A stretch of 28,255 nt of DNA from CAYXGE01 sp964464435 (GCA_964464435.1 CAYXGE010000016.1:1-28255), one strand, 5' to 3'. Counted from the first letter of the stretch, positions 1-8,246 are shown. Made by a program: numbers and translations. The notes: a model not told the origin generated them from the letters alone.

Positions 1-215
1 AAACGGTTTGGGTTTTCACCATAACGGCCATCTTTAGGGCGGCGGCTGGGTTGCACATAAGCGGCTTTCCATGGCTCTGGGCCAAGTGCGCGCAAAAATG
101 TAGCAGTGTGACTAGTACCTGCACCCACCTCCATGTCATAGGGTTGCAATAAGGTACAGCCCTGTTTATCCCAATAAGATTGAAGATTTAAAATGATTTG
201 CTGAAAAGTAAGCAT
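1..215 (-). CDS. glyQ: Glycyl-tRNA synthetase alpha subunit, N-terminal part (runs off the window)
   Basis: Translating the minus strand from the ATG at 215 gives about 71 residues opening MLTFQQIILNLQSYWDKQG, followed by LLQPYDMEVGAGTSHTATF and YVQPSRRPKDGRYGENPNR. These blocks are characteristic of the alpha chain of the heterotetrameric (alpha2beta2) bacterial glycyl-tRNA synthetase, which charges tRNA-Gly with glycine in the cytoplasm and carries the catalytic class II core. The gene is cut by the left edge; the usual length is about 300 residues and glyS would be expected beyond the edge. Upstream on the same strand the next gene is lnt, but a plus-strand efflux operon lies between them. 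Identity is secure because the N-terminus of GlyQ is highly conserved. Confidence 0.95.
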   Translation of the reverse strand, partial: MLTFQQIILNLQSYWDKQGCTLLQPYDMEVGAGTSHTATFLRALGPEPWKAAYVQPSRRPKDGRYGENPNR

Positions 216-298
216 GTGGAACTTTAATATAGATTTTTCAATATTATATTTTAACCTATAACTACTCTAGTTACATAGACTTAGAAAGAATTTAGCGT

Positions 299-315
299 AA
301 TGAGAATCGTTCTAT
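299..315. promoter_or_regulatory. Fur-box-like palindrome ahead of the efflux operon
   Basis: TAATGAGAATCGTTCTA, with the two flanking bases, matches the classical 19-base Fur consensus at 13 positions by eye and has the AAT/ATT dyad around a central C. It sits in the 154-base gap between divergent glyQ and the small membrane protein gene, about 55 bases before the latter's ATG. A -10-like TATAAA at 325-330 lies just downstream, so a bound repressor would cover the promoter. Another metalloregulator of the Fur family (such as Zur) is possible. This is a pattern match only. Confidence 0.4.
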
Positions 316-369
316 GTATTTGATTATAAAAAGATTGTGTTATTTTTATTTTTTTGTTAAAGTGGCAGT

Positions 370-759
370 ATGCAGTTAAAAATACAAAAAATGATGGTGT
401 GGATGTTAGTGGTATGCTTTGCTTGGTTGCAAATGCTATCACCACTTTTGCATGCTCATCGTTCCTCTGAAAATAAGCTATCAAACATAGGTGTGCATTT
501 TCACGTCGATCATTTGGCAAGTTTTGCCGATAGTGTGCCTACCCTCAAAAATATTAATGCGCATGGCGATTTGGTTAATATTGATGATACGATTGTTCGT
601 GATCAAGAATTTAAGATTCTTGCGATAGTTTTAGTTGTTATATTTTTATTGCCAGCGCTTGCTGTATGTAAGCTCAAGATTTTTGCTGTTCCAAAACTAA
701 TAGTTCCTCTTAATTTAAGACGCTCTTCACTCGCTCCTCGCGCTCCACCTTACTTCTAA
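370..759 (+). CDS. Small His-rich membrane/periplasmic protein at the head of a metal efflux operon (CzcI-like in position only)
   Basis: I do not recognise the family with certainty. The 129-residue product has a hydrophobic N-terminal segment (about 8-27, signal peptide or anchor), then a short polar stretch with a histidine cluster (H28, H30, H43, H45, H48, H65), a second strongly hydrophobic helix (about 82-104) and a basic tail ending RAPPYF. The predicted topology puts the histidines in the periplasm. It lies 54 bases before the CzcC-like gene on the same strand, probably in the same transcript. In Cupriavidus a small periplasmic protein, CzcI, precedes czcCBA and affects its expression; position and histidines suggest an analogous metal-binding or regulatory role, but I see no clear sequence match to CzcI. 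The upstream ribosome-binding site is weak (GTGG), so one of the internal Met codons at residues 8, 9 or 12 could be the real start. Confidence 0.6.
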   Translation: MQLKIQKMMVWMLVVCFAWLQMLSPLLHAHRSSENKLSNIGVHFHVDHLASFADSVPTLKNINAHGDLVNIDDTIVRDQEFKILAIVLVVIFLLPALAVCKLKIFAVPKLIVPLNLRRSSLAPRAPPYF

Positions 760-813
760 TCGCAATTGTTTGGTTCATTTTGAACCTAATTAATGACGTT
801 TTAGGAGTATTTC

Positions 814-2058
814 ATGAAAAAAATCATGACCCTTGCATGCATGGCATGCTTATGGATATTACCTAGTATTGTAATTTCTGCGGAAATCAACTCGCATGAA
901 GATACCTTATCTATTAACCCTGCACTGACTTTATCGCAGGTGTTGGAGAAAGCACTAGAAAAATATCCTCAACAATTTCAACTTAATGCTGACACTTTTA
1001 ATGCTACAGCGCGTAAATCGATGGCTGACGCATTGTTGCCAAGCGCACCAGCACTGTCTTTGTATCATCAAAATGATACTTTAGGTAGCGGTCGTAATGA
1101 ACGTGACTGGCAGGCATTTGTTGAAATTCCACTTTGGTTACCTAAGCAGCGACTCAATCGCACTAAAGTGGCAGAGTTGAGTGCGCTTGATGTTGATACT
1201 AGCCGCGATAGCATGCGTTTAAAAGTGGCTGGATTAGTGAGAGACGCACTTTGGAATATTGCAATGAATAGCAAACTTGTTGCTTTAGCTAAGCAACGTG
1301 AGCAGTTAGCTCAGCAACTTGAGCAAGATGTAGCGAAGAAGTTTAAGGCTGGGGAGTTAGCTAAAACTGACTTAATGCTGATACAACAAGAACGTATGCA
1401 GGCTGAACGTCAAACCATATTGGCTGAAGCAGAGTTAATGCATGCACGACATCGCTATTTACTTTTGACTGGTTTGAACGAAATGCCAAGCCAATATGAA
1501 GAGATACATTCAAGCAAAGAAAATTTTGAGCAATCTCCAATATGGCTGGCGGCACAGGCTAAAGTGAATTTGGCGCAAGGTGAACGTGAGTTGGTTGAAA
1601 CAGAACGCCGTGAAAATCCACAAATTTTGCTAAATATTAGAAATTCACAGGGTGCTTTTGATGCGCAATATAACCAAAGCATGGGCTTTACTATCCGTGT
1701 GCCACTGGACAGCCCAAGCCGTTCAGCGCCTATGCAAGCGCAAGCTGAAAAGCAAATGGGATCTGCATTGTTTGAAAAATCATCCTTGTACTTAGCGATG
1801 CAGACAGATTTGCATGAAGCTGAGCATAATTTAACTACTACCAAGAGAGAGCTTGATGTAGCTACTCAACAACTGGATGTTGCACGTGAGCAAGCTAGGC
1901 TGTCAAAAAAAGCATTTAGTTTAGGCGAGTCAGACTTAACGAGTGTACTGCGGATTCAACAGCAAGCATTAGAGGTTGAAAGTACTGTTGCACTTCGTCA
2001 AATTCAATATCAATGGAATATCGCAAGATATAACCAAGCCGTAGGAGTATTACCATGA
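814..2058 (+). CDS. Outer-membrane efflux protein, TolC/CzcC family
   Basis: This is the outer-membrane channel component of a tripartite RND pump. The 414-residue protein starts with a signal peptide (about 1-22, ending VISA) and continues with the alternating helical, Gln/Glu/Ala-rich segments of the OEP family, typified by LTLSQVLEKALEKYPQ near 38-53 and LREAE-like heptads in the second repeat. Length fits CzcC (about 420). The start is supported by an AGGAG ribosome-binding site some 7 bases before the ATG. Its stop overlaps the start of the adaptor gene by 4 bases (ATGA), so the two are translationally coupled. Base composition is AT-rich, about 42% GC in a hand-counted 60-base line. Substrate cannot be told from this subunit. 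Confidence 0.88.
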   Translation: MKKIMTLACMACLWILPSIVISAEINSHEDTLSINPALTLSQVLEKALEKYPQQFQLNADTFNATARKSMADALLPSAPALSLYHQNDTLGSGRNERDWQAFVEIPLWLPKQRLNRTKVAELSALDVDTSRDSMRLKVAGLVRDALWNIAMNSKLVALAKQREQLAQQLEQDVAKKFKAGELAKTDLMLIQQERMQAERQTILAEAELMHARHRYLLLTGLNEMPSQYEEIHSSKENFEQSPIWLAAQAKVNLAQGERELVETERRENPQILLNIRNSQGAFDAQYNQSMGFTIRVPLDSPSRSAPMQAQAEKQMGSALFEKSSLYLAMQTDLHEAEHNLTTTKRELDVATQQLDVAREQARLSKKAFSLGESDLTSVLRIQQQALEVESTVALRQIQYQWNIARYNQAVGVLP

Positions 2059-3158
2059 AATTTATCATTATCTGTAGTTTTCTTGTGATTACATTTTGCT
2101 TAAACAATGCACATGCTGAATTGATTAAATTGACAACCAACCAGCAAAAAAATATGGGCATTACCGTCACAAAAATTCAACAAGCCACTGTGGGTCAAGC
2201 TAAGCGATACAGTGCAGAGGTCATCATTCCTCCAGTACAAGAGCGTTTAGTAAGCGTGCCACAATCAGGCTTGATAGAAGCCATCTATGTTGCAGTGGGC
2301 GAATCTGTAAAACAAGGGCAAATGCTGGCACGTGTTACAAGTCCAGATTTAGTGATGATGCAACGCGATTATTTACAAGCAAAAACGCATCATCAGTTGG
2401 CACAGAAATCATTGGCGCGAGATGAGGCGCTATTTAAAGAAGGGATTATTCCAGAGCGTCGTTATCTTGAAACAAAAAGTCAGCTAGAGCTTACGAGCGC
2501 GCAATTAGCGCAAACCAAACAATCTATGAAATTGGCTGGGGTAGGCGATGAAGCAATGAATAAAATGACAAGTGCTAGAGGCATGCAAAGCAGTATTGCA
2601 ATAAACGCACCTATCAGCGGTCAGGTACTAGAGCAAATGGTGACCGTGGGGCAGCGTGTAGATGCGGCGATGCCAATTTACCGTATTGCTCAGCTTGACA
2701 CACTATGGCTTGAGTTAAGTGTGCCAGTTCAAGAATTACAGCATGTACAAGTTGGTGCAGAGGTCAATGTTGATAACAAGCAAGTAAAAGCTGAAGTCGT
2801 CACTATCATGCGAAATATCAATAAGCAGAATCAAACCACAAGAGTGCGTGCAAAGGTAAAGCAAGGGACTGATTTGCTATCTCCAGGAGAGCTTGTTCAA
2901 GCTGAAGTTACCATGCAAAACTTTGCTCAAACCAAAGATATTATTTTTAGAGTGCCAAAGACTGCACTGGCAAGATACGGTCAGCAGGTGGCAGTTTTTA
3001 AACAGGTGGCGCAAGGGTTTGATGCAGTGAATGTAAATGTGATATCAGAGCAGGACGCATATGCCTTGATTCAAGGCAATTTAACACCACAAGACCGTGT
3101 TGCCGTAAAAGGCATTATCGCGCTTAAAGGCGCTGCGCTTGGCATGGGAGCTGAATGA
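2055..3158 (+). CDS. Periplasmic adaptor (membrane fusion protein) of an RND metal pump, CzcB-like
   Basis: The 367-residue protein has a signal peptide (about 1-21, ending NNAHA), a first biotinyl-lipoyl half at 72-90 (GLIEAIYVAVGESVKQGQM), an alpha-helical hairpin (about 105-165) and the second lipoyl half at 184-202 (NAPISGQVLEQMVTVGQRV), then beta-barrel and membrane-proximal domains. It would bridge the inner-membrane pump and the outer-membrane channel in the periplasm. The CusB Met motifs and the His-rich N-terminal extension of some CzcB proteins are not evident, so metal specificity is not visible here. It overlaps the preceding gene by 4 bases and the pump gene likewise by 4 bases, so the three subunits are coupled. 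Confidence 0.88.
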   Translation: MKFIIICSFLVITFCLNNAHAELIKLTTNQQKNMGITVTKIQQATVGQAKRYSAEVIIPPVQERLVSVPQSGLIEAIYVAVGESVKQGQMLARVTSPDLVMMQRDYLQAKTHHQLAQKSLARDEALFKEGIIPERRYLETKSQLELTSAQLAQTKQSMKLAGVGDEAMNKMTSARGMQSSIAINAPISGQVLEQMVTVGQRVDAAMPIYRIAQLDTLWLELSVPVQELQHVQVGAEVNVDNKQVKAEVVTIMRNINKQNQTTRVRAKVKQGTDLLSPGELVQAEVTMQNFAQTKDIIFRVPKTALARYGQQVAVFKQVAQGFDAVNVNVISEQDAYALIQGNLTPQDRVAVKGIIALKGAALGMGAE

Positions 3159-6100
3159 TGCTGAATTTTATTGTCGAGTTTTCTCTCAGGCAGCGCATTA
3201 TGGTGTCCCTCGCGGCCATTATTTTGTCGTTTATAGGGTATTTTGCTTATCAAACTTTGCCGATTGATGCTTTTCCTGATGTGTCGTCTACGCAAGTCAA
3301 AATCATTATCAAATCGCCTGGCATGACACCAGAAGAAGTCGAGTCGCGCATCACGGCGCCGATAGAAGTGGAAATGTTAGGCATACCCAAGCAGGTCGGT
3401 TTACGAGCCGTCGCGAAATATGCGCTCACAGATATTACCGTAGATTTTGAAGACGGTACTGATATTTACTGGGCGCGCCAGCAGGTTGCAGAGCGACTCA
3501 GCAATGTCTGGTCTAGCTTGCCTGTTAATATTTCTGGTGGTATTGCGCCGATGACCACGCCGCTGGGCGAAATGTTTATGTTCACGGTGGAGTCAGACAC
3601 GCTCTCCCTACAAGAAAAACGTAGCTTATTAGATTGGGTGATACGCCCACAGCTAAGAAGCGTGGCTGGCGTTGCCGACGTGAATGCGCTTGGCGGCTTG
3701 GTGCGTAGCTTTGAGATTGTGCCTGATAACGCCAAAATGCTGGCGCGGGGCGTGTCACTGAACACGCTACAAGATGCGATTACGCTGAACAATCGCAATG
3801 ATGGTGCAGGGCGCTTAAACGATGGTGAGGAATCATTATTAGTCCGCTCAGAAGGCGCTTTTAAAACGCTGGATGATGTTAAAGAAACCGTGATTCGTAG
3901 CGACGGCGGCGTGCCAGTGCGCATTGCTGATATTGCAGAAGTGCGCATTGGCGAACTCACGCGTTATGGCGCTGTGACAGCGAACGGCAAAGGCGAAGCG
4001 GTTGAAGGCTTGGTGCTGGGCTTGCGCGGTGCTAACGCAAGGCAAGTGGTAGAAGGCGTACGCGCTAAGCTTGCCGAAATTGCCCCAACCCTGCCAAAGG
4101 GTGTGACCACACAAGTGTTTTACGACCGCGGCAGCTTAGTGGAACGTGCCGTGAATACGGTGAATAAAGCGCTAACAGAGGCCGTGGTGCTGGTGGTTGT
4201 GCTACTCGTCTTATTTTTAGGTAATTTGCGTGCAGCCCTCACCATTGCTTGTATTTTGCCACTTTCAGTGCTCTCTACCTTTTTACTCATGAAGCAGTTT
4301 GGCATGTCTGCCAATTTAATGAGTTTGGGCGGGTTGGCCATTGCCATTGGTATGCTGGTGGATTCAGCCGTGGTGGTGGTTGAAAATATAGTTTCGCACT
4401 TGGCACACGCACCACAGCAGCATGTGCAATCTAAAATGAGCATTATTTTGAACGCCATGCGTGAAGTGAGCTTGCCTGTAGCATCGGGTATTGTCATTAT
4501 CATCACGGTGTTTTTGCCCCTGCTCACCTTAGAAGGCCTTGAAGGCAAGTTATTTTCACCTGTTGCGCTCACTATTATTTTTGCGCTCGCTGCATCTTTG
4601 GTGTTATCACTCACGGTCATCCCCGTGATTGCTTCTTTTTTAATTAAGGAGCATCACGAAGAAGAGCCTTGGCTCGTGCGTAAGCTTAACGCGCTTTATG
4701 CGCCAGCCCTGCAACGCGCCATGCGTCACGAAAAGAAAATGGTCATCGCTGCGCTTGTGCTCTTGGTGCTCACAGGCGTGGTGTATACGCAAATCGGTAA
4801 GACCTTTATGCCTGTGATGGACGAAGGTGACATTATTATTGGCGTTGAAAAGCTGCCATCTATCAACCTCAAACAAAGTACCGAGACTGATTTAGCCGTG
4901 CAACGCGCTGTGTTAAAAGCTGTGCCTGAGGTCAAAGGCATCTATTCGCGCGTGGGCTCTGACGAGTTGGGTTTAGACCCCATGGGGCTTAATCAAACCG
5001 ATAACTTTTTAGTGCTCAAACCGAAAGAAGAATGGACGGTAAAAACCAAAGAGGCTTTAATTGAAAAGCTACGTGCTGTGATGTCGGGTATTCCGGGTTT
5101 GGATTACAGCTTTACCCAGCCGATTGATATGCGTGTGAACGAGATGATTTTGGGCGTGCGTGGCGATTTGGCGATTAAGCTCTATGGCACAGATTTAAAA
5201 GTGCTGGATGAAAAAGCCAAACAAATGATTAGCGTGCTTGAAACCATTCAAGGCAGCCAAGATGTCTATACGCCACAAAACAGCGGCATTCAATATTTGC
5301 AAATTAAAGTCGATAGGCTGGCTGCTGGCAGATTGGGCTTTAGCGTGACAGACATCAATCAAATCTTACAAGCCCAGTTAGAAGGCCGAGTGCTAGGCGT
5401 GGTGCAAGAGGGCGCAAGAAGAACCCCTGTGTTACTGCGCGGTAGCCAAGAAGTTCGCATGTCGCCAGTTGAATTTTCTAATCTGCAACTCACCTTGCCT
5501 AATGGCACCAATGTGGCGCTTGGTAGCGTAGCCAAATTAGAGCGGATTGAAGGGCCTGTTAAAATTGACCGCGAACGTGGCGCGCGCATGGTGGTGGTGA
5601 CGGCAAATGTCAAAGGGCGCGACTTAGTGAGTTTTGTAGAAGAGGCCAAGCAGAAGGTGGGTGCGCAAGTCACCATGCCAGAAGGCTATTGGATCAAGTG
5701 GGGCGGGCAGTTTGAAAACCAACAACGTGCTGCTAAACGGCTCAGCATTGTGGTGCCTATTTCGATTGCTTTGGTATTTTTGTTGCTGTTTATGACCTTC
5801 GGTTCTGTGAAGCAGGCTCTACTAATTCTCTCCAATATTCCATTTGCCATGATAGGCGGGGTGTTCGCGCTGTGGATTTCGGGAGAATATTTATCAGTGC
5901 CAGCATCGGTAGGCTTTATTGCCTTGCTGGGGATTGCTGTGCTCAACGGTGTGGTGATGGTGAGCTACTTTAAGCAGTTAGATTATGAGGGGATGGACAA
6001 AGCGTTGATTCCGTTTGAAGGTGCAAAACGCAGGCTTAGACCTGTGCTCATGACCGCCAGTATTGCGGCATTTGGCTTGATACCGCTGCTATTTGCGACG

Positions 6101-6238
6101 GGGCCAGGCTCTGAGATTCAGCGGCCTTTGGCGATTGTGGTGATAGGCGGTTTAATCACCTCAACCATTTTAACGCTGTTTATTTTGCCAATTTTGTATC
6201 GACATTTTTTTAGTCAGCAACAACAAGAGGTAAGCTAA
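3155..6238 (+). CDS. Heavy-metal RND efflux pump, CzcA/CusA family
   Basis: The 1027-residue inner-membrane proton antiporter is full length for the HME-RND family. It opens with the usual first helix and TLPIDAFPDVS, followed by the porter-domain block DFEDGTDIYWARQQVAERL typical of metal rather than drug pumps. Helix 4 reads GGLAIAIGMLVDSAVVVVEN with D403 and E410; the extra aspartate of CzcA (DFG..VD) is replaced by Ala, as in CusA. Of the CusA methionine triad only one equivalent is evident (M664 in VNEMILGVRGD), so neither a classic Zn/Co/Cd nor a classic Cu/Ag signature is complete. The start overlaps the adaptor stop (ATGATG). The 3' end overlaps the converging lnt gene by 69 bases. 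The first third is visibly richer in GC than the two genes before it. Confidence 0.9.
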   Translation: MMLNFIVEFSLRQRIMVSLAAIILSFIGYFAYQTLPIDAFPDVSSTQVKIIIKSPGMTPEEVESRITAPIEVEMLGIPKQVGLRAVAKYALTDITVDFEDGTDIYWARQQVAERLSNVWSSLPVNISGGIAPMTTPLGEMFMFTVESDTLSLQEKRSLLDWVIRPQLRSVAGVADVNALGGLVRSFEIVPDNAKMLARGVSLNTLQDAITLNNRNDGAGRLNDGEESLLVRSEGAFKTLDDVKETVIRSDGGVPVRIADIAEVRIGELTRYGAVTANGKGEAVEGLVLGLRGANARQVVEGVRAKLAEIAPTLPKGVTTQVFYDRGSLVERAVNTVNKALTEAVVLVVVLLVLFLGNLRAALTIACILPLSVLSTFLLMKQFGMSANLMSLGGLAIAIGMLVDSAVVVVENIVSHLAHAPQQHVQSKMSIILNAMREVSLPVASGIVIIITVFLPLLTLEGLEGKLFSPVALTIIFALAASLVLSLTVIPVIASFLIKEHHEEEPWLVRKLNALYAPALQRAMRHEKKMVIAALVLLVLTGVVYTQIGKTFMPVMDEGDIIIGVEKLPSINLKQSTETDLAVQRAVLKAVPEVKGIYSRVGSDELGLDPMGLNQTDNFLVLKPKEEWTVKTKEALIEKLRAVMSGIPGLDYSFTQPIDMRVNEMILGVRGDLAIKLYGTDLKVLDEKAKQMISVLETIQGSQDVYTPQNSGIQYLQIKVDRLAAGRLGFSVTDINQILQAQLEGRVLGVVQEGARRTPVLLRGSQEVRMSPVEFSNLQLTLPNGTNVALGSVAKLERIEGPVKIDRERGARMVVVTANVKGRDLVSFVEEAKQKVGAQVTMPEGYWIKWGGQFENQQRAAKRLSIVVPISIALVFLLLFMTFGSVKQALLILSNIPFAMIGGVFALWISGEYLSVPASVGFIALLGIAVLNGVVMVSYFKQLDYEGMDKALIPFEGAKRRLRPVLMTASIAAFGLIPLLFATGPGSEIQRPLAIVVIGGLITSTILTLFILPILYRHFFSQQQQEVS

Positions 6239-7669
6239 AAACAACAATATTATTGGCCAATTGCCCCAGCGTACATAAGGAGTGGTGCCCTTATATGGTG
6301 TGACCTCAGCTTCTAATGTGGCGGTTTTAAAATAGGGCAGTTTGGCAAGCACTTCGCCATGATGATTAATGACAGCAGTAGCACCAGTATTGGTGGCACG
6401 TAGCATCATACGACCGCTTTCTAAGGCACGTGCTTGTGACATTTGCAGATGCTGGTCTACCGCCCAAGAGTTGCCAAACCATGCCATATTACTTGCGTTG
6501 ACTAGTACTTCTGCTTTGGGTAGTTGTCTGATGATTTCTTCACCAAAGGCATCTTCATAACAAATATTAGAGGCAATGTAAGTCCCCGCCAAATTGAGCA
6601 CGCTAGGATGCGTATTGCCACGTGCAAGATCACTAAGCGGCATGTTTAACCAATCACGGTATATAAAACCAATCAGGTTTTTGAGCGGAATAAACTCACC
6701 AAAGGGGACTAAATGTGATTTTTGGTAACTTTGTGTCGGCGAAACCCCAATGCTCACCATGCTATTAAAGTAATCATCTTGCTTATCTTCAATTGCGCCA
6801 ATCAGCAAATCACCCTGATTTGATTTGGCGTGCTCTGCTAGAGATTTTAAGTAGTAACTTGGAATATCTGACCACAATAAAGGCATGGCAGATTCTGGCA
6901 ATATGGTGAGTTTAGCTTGGCTAGTTTGCACCATATTAAAATACTGACGCATGATATCGTTAGCGGCATCATCTTGCCACTTTTGTAACTGTGGAATGTT
7001 GGCTTGCACTAACACCGCGGAAAATGCTGGGGCACTTGGTGATGACCATTCTACTTTCTTGAGTAAACTACCTGCTAGCCACAAGCAAACTAACACTAAA
7101 ATGAGCCTAGATTTACTGATAGTTTGTTTTGTTAAGCTGTACGCAATTAAACTGGCAATGGCAGCAACAAATAGTGAAACCCCGTATATGCCAAATATCG
7201 GAGCAAAGCCTGCTAGTGGGCTTTGCGGTATTTGCGAGTAACCCACATTTAGCCAAGGAAAGCCAGTAAAAATCCAGCTTCTTATCCATTCACCCAGCAC
7301 CCAAATAATTGGCAATCCTATAAATAGGGGTGTTGATTTTTTTGCAAGATAAGCAAAACTAGCATGAAATAAGGCTAAAAATGCGCAAAATAGCAAACTA
7401 AATAAGCCTGCCATCCACATTGGCATGCCACCAAAATCGTGCAAACTGACATATACCCAAGATACCCCGGTACCAAAAAAACCCAAACCAAAGCAAAACC
7501 CTATCCACAAAACTTGGCGAGCATGAGTAGACTTTGTTATTAAATAAAATAGACCTGTTAATCCTAAAATAGTAAGTGGGTAAATGCCAATTGGCGCAAA
7601 GCCAAAAATTGAAAGCACCCCTAAAATTAAGGCGAGACAATAGGGATTAACAGTCATGAATGTTGGCAT
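6170..7669 (-). CDS. lnt: Apolipoprotein N-acyltransferase
   Basis: Lnt adds the third acyl chain to the N-terminal diacylglyceryl-cysteine of lipoproteins on the periplasmic face of the inner membrane, using phospholipid as donor. The 499-residue product has about six N-terminal membrane helices, a periplasmic nitrilase-like domain (about 215-465) and a last helix near the C-terminus. The catalytic triad is visible as E259 (TILPESAMPLLW), K317 (SYQKSHLVPFGEFIP) and C370 (ASNICYEDAFGEE); E325 in FGEF also matches. Length is close to the E. coli enzyme (512). The start is either this ATG or the Met four codons later; neither has a clear ribosome-binding site. The last 22 codons, including part of the final helix, lie inside the converging RND pump gene. 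Confidence 0.95.
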   Translation of the reverse strand: MPTFMTVNPYCLALILGVLSIFGFAPIGIYPLTILGLTGLFYLITKSTHARQVLWIGFCFGLGFFGTGVSWVYVSLHDFGGMPMWMAGLFSLLFCAFLALFHASFAYLAKKSTPLFIGLPIIWVLGEWIRSWIFTGFPWLNVGYSQIPQSPLAGFAPIFGIYGVSLFVAAIASLIAYSLTKQTISKSRLILVLVCLWLAGSLLKKVEWSSPSAPAFSAVLVQANIPQLQKWQDDAANDIMRQYFNMVQTSQAKLTILPESAMPLLWSDIPSYYLKSLAEHAKSNQGDLLIGAIEDKQDDYFNSMVSIGVSPTQSYQKSHLVPFGEFIPLKNLIGFIYRDWLNMPLSDLARGNTHPSVLNLAGTYIASNICYEDAFGEEIIRQLPKAEVLVNASNMAWFGNSWAVDQHLQMSQARALESGRMMLRATNTGATAVINHHGEVLAKLPYFKTATLEAEVTPYKGTTPYVRWGNWPIILLFLAYLLLLLTKKMSIQNWQNKQR

Positions 7670-7812
7670 CTTAGCGTTTTATTTTAAGTGATAACTGCAA
7701 TATTTAACATTTTAACTGTTGATAAGTAAGTTGTTGCCTATTATTATAGCTTGGCAAGGCAATACTTCATTTGAATTGATAACATTTGTAAGCATAAAAA
7801 AGGAGAGGCGTA

Positions 7813-8226
7813 ATGAGTATGATGGCTGAGTTTAAAGAGTTTGCACTTAAAGGCAATGTGATGGATCTTGCCGTTGGTGTGATTATTGGTGCAGCTTTTG
7901 GCAAGATTGTTGATTCGTTGGTGGGCGATATTATCATGCCAGTGGTTGGTAAAATCTTTGGCGGGTTAGATTTTAGTAGTATGTATGTTCCGCTCAATGG
8001 TCAAGAAATGGGGTTGGCTTTAGTTGAAGCAAAAAAAGCTGGTGCAGTATTGGCCTACGGTAATTTTATTACAATTGCACTCAACTTTATTATTTTAGCG
8101 TTCATCATTTTTCAAATGGTACGTGTGATGAATAAAATGAAAAAAGCAGAACCGCCTGCTGCGCCAGCGCCAACACCAGAAGACGTGATGTTATTACGTG
8201 AAATTCGCGATGCTTTAAAGAAATAA
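7813..8226 (+). CDS. mscL: Large-conductance mechanosensitive channel
   Basis: MscL is an inner-membrane homopentamer that opens under membrane tension and releases solutes during hypo-osmotic shock. The 137-residue protein begins MSMMAEFKEFALKGNVMDLA and has the pore helix VGVIIGAAFGKIVDSLVGDI (about 20-45), a periplasmic loop, a second helix (about 77-105, FITIALNFIILAFIIFQM) and the charged C-terminal bundle ending EIRDALKK. All match the family closely, including length (E. coli 136). An AGGAG sequence at 7801-7805 sits 7 bases before the ATG and fixes the start. The gene stands alone and converges with gnd on a shared terminator. Confidence 0.97.
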   Translation: MSMMAEFKEFALKGNVMDLAVGVIIGAAFGKIVDSLVGDIIMPVVGKIFGGLDFSSMYVPLNGQEMGLALVEAKKAGAVLAYGNFITIALNFIILAFIIFQMVRVMNKMKKAEPPAAPAPTPEDVMLLREIRDALKK

Positions 8227-8246
8227 TTGTATTAAAGCTAGATAAT

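Noticed and set aside
1455..1844. 129-codon minus-strand frame opposite the CzcC-like gene
   Set aside because: Shadow of a clear coding region with matching coupling to the next gene; Cys/Ser-rich translation without family features.
3466..3960. 164-codon minus-strand frame inside the pump gene
   Set aside because: It lies wholly opposite the conserved porter domain; its low-complexity Ser/Arg-rich translation has no recognisable motif.
4120..4620. 166-codon open frame on the minus strand inside the pump gene
   Set aside because: It is antisense to well-conserved pump helices, its Ser/Thr/Lys-rich composition is that of a shadow frame, and it has no ribosome-binding site.
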